Source: Bugulina stolonifera (taxonomy: Eukaryota; Bryozoa; Gymnolaemata; Cheilostomatida; Bugulidae). From it: a stretch of DNA of 64,000 bases. Shown piece by piece: positions 62,401-64,000 of this stretch. The first letter of the stretch is position 1. Each line of letters starts with the position of its first letter. Made by a program: the position numbers and the translations under genes. Where the stretch lies: positions 29,599,929-29,663,928 of the forward strand of contig OW285187.1 in assembly GCA_935421135.1 (NCBI GenBank), written 5' to 3'. The notes under the pieces were generated by a model that worked only from the letters and a program-made list of their open reading frames with translations, was not told where the DNA came from and did no database searches.

Positions 62401-63859
62401 GTCAAGGACATTGTAATGTTGCTAGGAAACCAAATCACGTGCAAGAAGCCAAGAAGGAAACTGCCTTATGTACATTAAAGATGGAAAGACAACTCTTGTC
62501 AGCTAAGAGGCAAATAAATCAAGCATGCAGTATTTTAAAATTTCTGTTGATCAAACACTAAATATAAAGTCATGTAACCCGTGTTCATGTTTATTATGCT
62601 TTAGTACAAAAAGGAGAGTGAGTTGCACTGCACTCAATACAAGCTTGGCATACATATTCACAGTCATAGATTACTATAATGCAATGTAATTATAAAATGA
62701 TAATATAATTTAGAATAACATATTAACATAAAAATATTTTATTTGCATCATAGGGCAGCAAATATTTATGTAACAAGGGCATGTTGATTCAAAGTGTAAG
62801 TGTGCATAAATTTGCTTAATTTAGTGCAAAATTCAGCATATGGCTTCGGTGGCAGAATCCTTCAAACTGTGCCAGATCCGCCCCTGGTGTAGGTGGAGGC
62901 AGGGTGATGCAAGGTGACATAGGGTGATACAGGATGATGTAGGGTGGTGTAGGGGGTAAAAGGTGACGTAGAGAGATACAGGGTGGTGTAGGGGAATGCA
63001 GGGTGATGTAGGGGGATGCAGGGTGATGTAGGGGGATGCAGGGTGATGTAGGGAAATGCAGGGTGATGTAGGGGGATGCAGGGTGATGTAGGGGGATGCA
63101 GGATGCAGTTGTAGAACGCAGTGTGAAGGGTTGTGTAGATTGTTGCCCAGCAGTAAATGTAGGACTATATGCTAGTAAAATGAGAATAATTGTATACGAC
63201 CTTTTCGTACCGGAAGAATCAATTACTAAGTATTGAAACAGTTTCACCTTACATGGACAGGAGAGAGATGGATTCTGAGATCAGAAACATCCGCATTATT
63301 TAACTACATCACATATTTGATACAGTTTGTGACCTGTGCCTGACCTTTGAACTCTAGGTTGATGATATGCACTGTTGCTGAGCGCAACGAAATATGGGAA
63401 TCCCTAGTTTGAAACCTGAATTTTCTTTTCCCTGTTAAATCATAACGGCTATGAATAATGCTTAGAATATTTTCCAGATAGCTGTAGCAATTGCACATAA
63501 TACGTAAAACATGTGCAATTATTCTGTAGATATGACATGTATGATAAACGAGATGGAAACAACAAGACTATAGGTAAGTGATAATTTTGACTACTATTCC
63601 CTCGTAAAATCTTACTCTAACAAGAATAAACACAGGTCCCTGATGAAACGGTAACATAACAGCATCAGGCAGTATAATTAATGTAATTTTCTAATGCATG
63701 CTAGTAATAGAATTTTATAAGACATTATGGTGTATGCATGTTTTTAGGTTTTGCTTATACCGGGCAAGTATGTGACAGACAGAAATCTATCTCAGTAGTT
63801 GAAATTATTGGTTTGCTTAGCTCTGATGCGAATAATGCTGCCCATGAACTGGGTCACAG
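59440..63859 (+). CDS. Gene F: ADAMTS-like metalloprotease (5' part; continues beyond the window)
   Basis: Exons: 59440-59527, 59693-59955, 60075-60158, 60443-60557, 60873-61066, 61414-61491, 61887-62038, 63530-63573, 63748-63859. Total 1130 nt, ending in the same phase 2 split inside the zinc motif as every other copy. Signal peptide MVQKVFCAFTFMVVCTLVA; prodomain with [13 protein letters not shown]; furin-type NRRKRH; HELGH at the last exon end. The second half of the zinc motif, the cysteine-rich part and the LDLa exons lie past 64000. It groups with A and E ([20 protein letters not shown]). Confidence 0.88.
62115..62886. mobile_element. Non-autonomous hAT element in gene F intron 7 (8-bp TSD GTGTAGGT)
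   Basis: The 772-bp insert starts CAGGGGCGGATTTGG and ends CCAGATCCGCCCCTG (one mismatch between termini). GTGTAGGT lies on both sides (62107-62114, 62887-62894). It landed inside a GGTG-rich minisatellite. A GC-rich hairpin (GGGTCCCGCC...GGCGGGACCC) sits near the left end. No transposase is present. Confidence 0.9.
62887..63115. repeat. Minisatellite, 20-bp unit GGTGATGTAGGGGGATGCAG
   Basis: At least five near-perfect 20-bp units plus diverged flanking units in gene F intron 7. The minus-strand Pro/Thr/Ser/His-rich open frame here is a product of the repeat. Confidence 0.9.
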
Positions 63860-63964
63860 GTAAGGTCAAAGTTAACTCTTATAATATAAATTGGGTCATT
63901 TAAAATTAGACAACTATAAGACAATGCAAACAACCGAGAGTGCAGTAGCAGCTCCATGTGTGCG

Positions 63965-63998
63965 TATATAATAATAATAATAACAATAATAATAATAC
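63965..63998. repeat. (AAT)n microsatellite at the window end
   Basis: About ten AAT/ATA units with one interruption, in gene F intron 9. Confidence 0.8.
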
Positions 63999-64000
63999 TA

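Noticed and set aside
62816..63247. 143-residue minus-strand frame rich in Pro, Thr, Ser and His
   Set aside because: Most of it is the 20-bp minisatellite read in antisense inside gene F intron 7.
1..64000. CRISPR arrays, operons, rRNA or prokaryotic features
   Set aside because: All genes are spliced and animal-like; tandem repeats here lack spacer structure.

Overview
This is a 64 kb stretch of AT-rich, intron-rich animal DNA. It has spliced genes with GT-AG introns, secreted multidomain proteins, LDL-receptor class A (LDLa) modules, and PIF/Harbinger, hAT and LTR elements. The architecture suits an invertebrate. A sponge or another early-branching or marine invertebrate is my best guess, but the species cannot be fixed from sequence alone. 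The window is dominated by a head-to-tail array of six paralogous genes, all on the plus strand, called A to F here. Each encodes a secreted ADAMTS-like zinc metalloprotease in the order: signal peptide, prodomain, furin-type basic site, reprolysin-type catalytic domain with HELGH, ADAMTS-type disintegrin-like/cysteine-rich region, then one or two LDLa modules where ADAMTS proteins usually carry thrombospondin repeats. Exon sizes and phases are nearly identical between copies (typically 88, 263-335, 84, 115, 188/194, 78, 152, 44, 112, 147, 145, 193 nt), and every exon chain I assembled by eye stays in frame. || Layout: A, about 254-11008 (5' exon outside the window; unusual GPI-like C-terminus). 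B, 13114-19689 (altered zinc motif; 3' end lost in a 200-N gap at 19690-19889). C, 19968-37185 (swollen by transposons). D, 39855-47796 (most compact complete copy, useful as the empty-site reference). E, 49598-56993. F, 59440-63859 (runs off the right edge). By exon 5 and exon 12 sequence, A/E/F form one lineage and B/C/D the other, and D exon 5 is a mosaic of both. || Mobile DNA sits in the introns, and comparison with paralogs shows the empty sites. There is a structurally complete PIF/Harbinger element (21001-27032, 45-bp perfect terminal repeats, TTA duplication) with a spliced DDE transposase and a convergent MADF/Myb-like gene. There are three non-autonomous hAT elements with perfect 8-bp duplications (14200-14914, 29171-29697, 62115-62886), a small coding-less LTR retrotransposon (31593-33297), solo LTRs, tRNA-derived SINE-like units, fold-back elements, minisatellites and pentanucleotide microsatellites. 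A 436-bp spacerless palindrome interrupts the MADF gene intron. || Conserved TATA-containing promoter blocks precede copies B to F (truncated in C by the gap), which suggests the paralogs were duplicated with their regulatory DNA. Exon boundaries were read by eye and may be off by one base.
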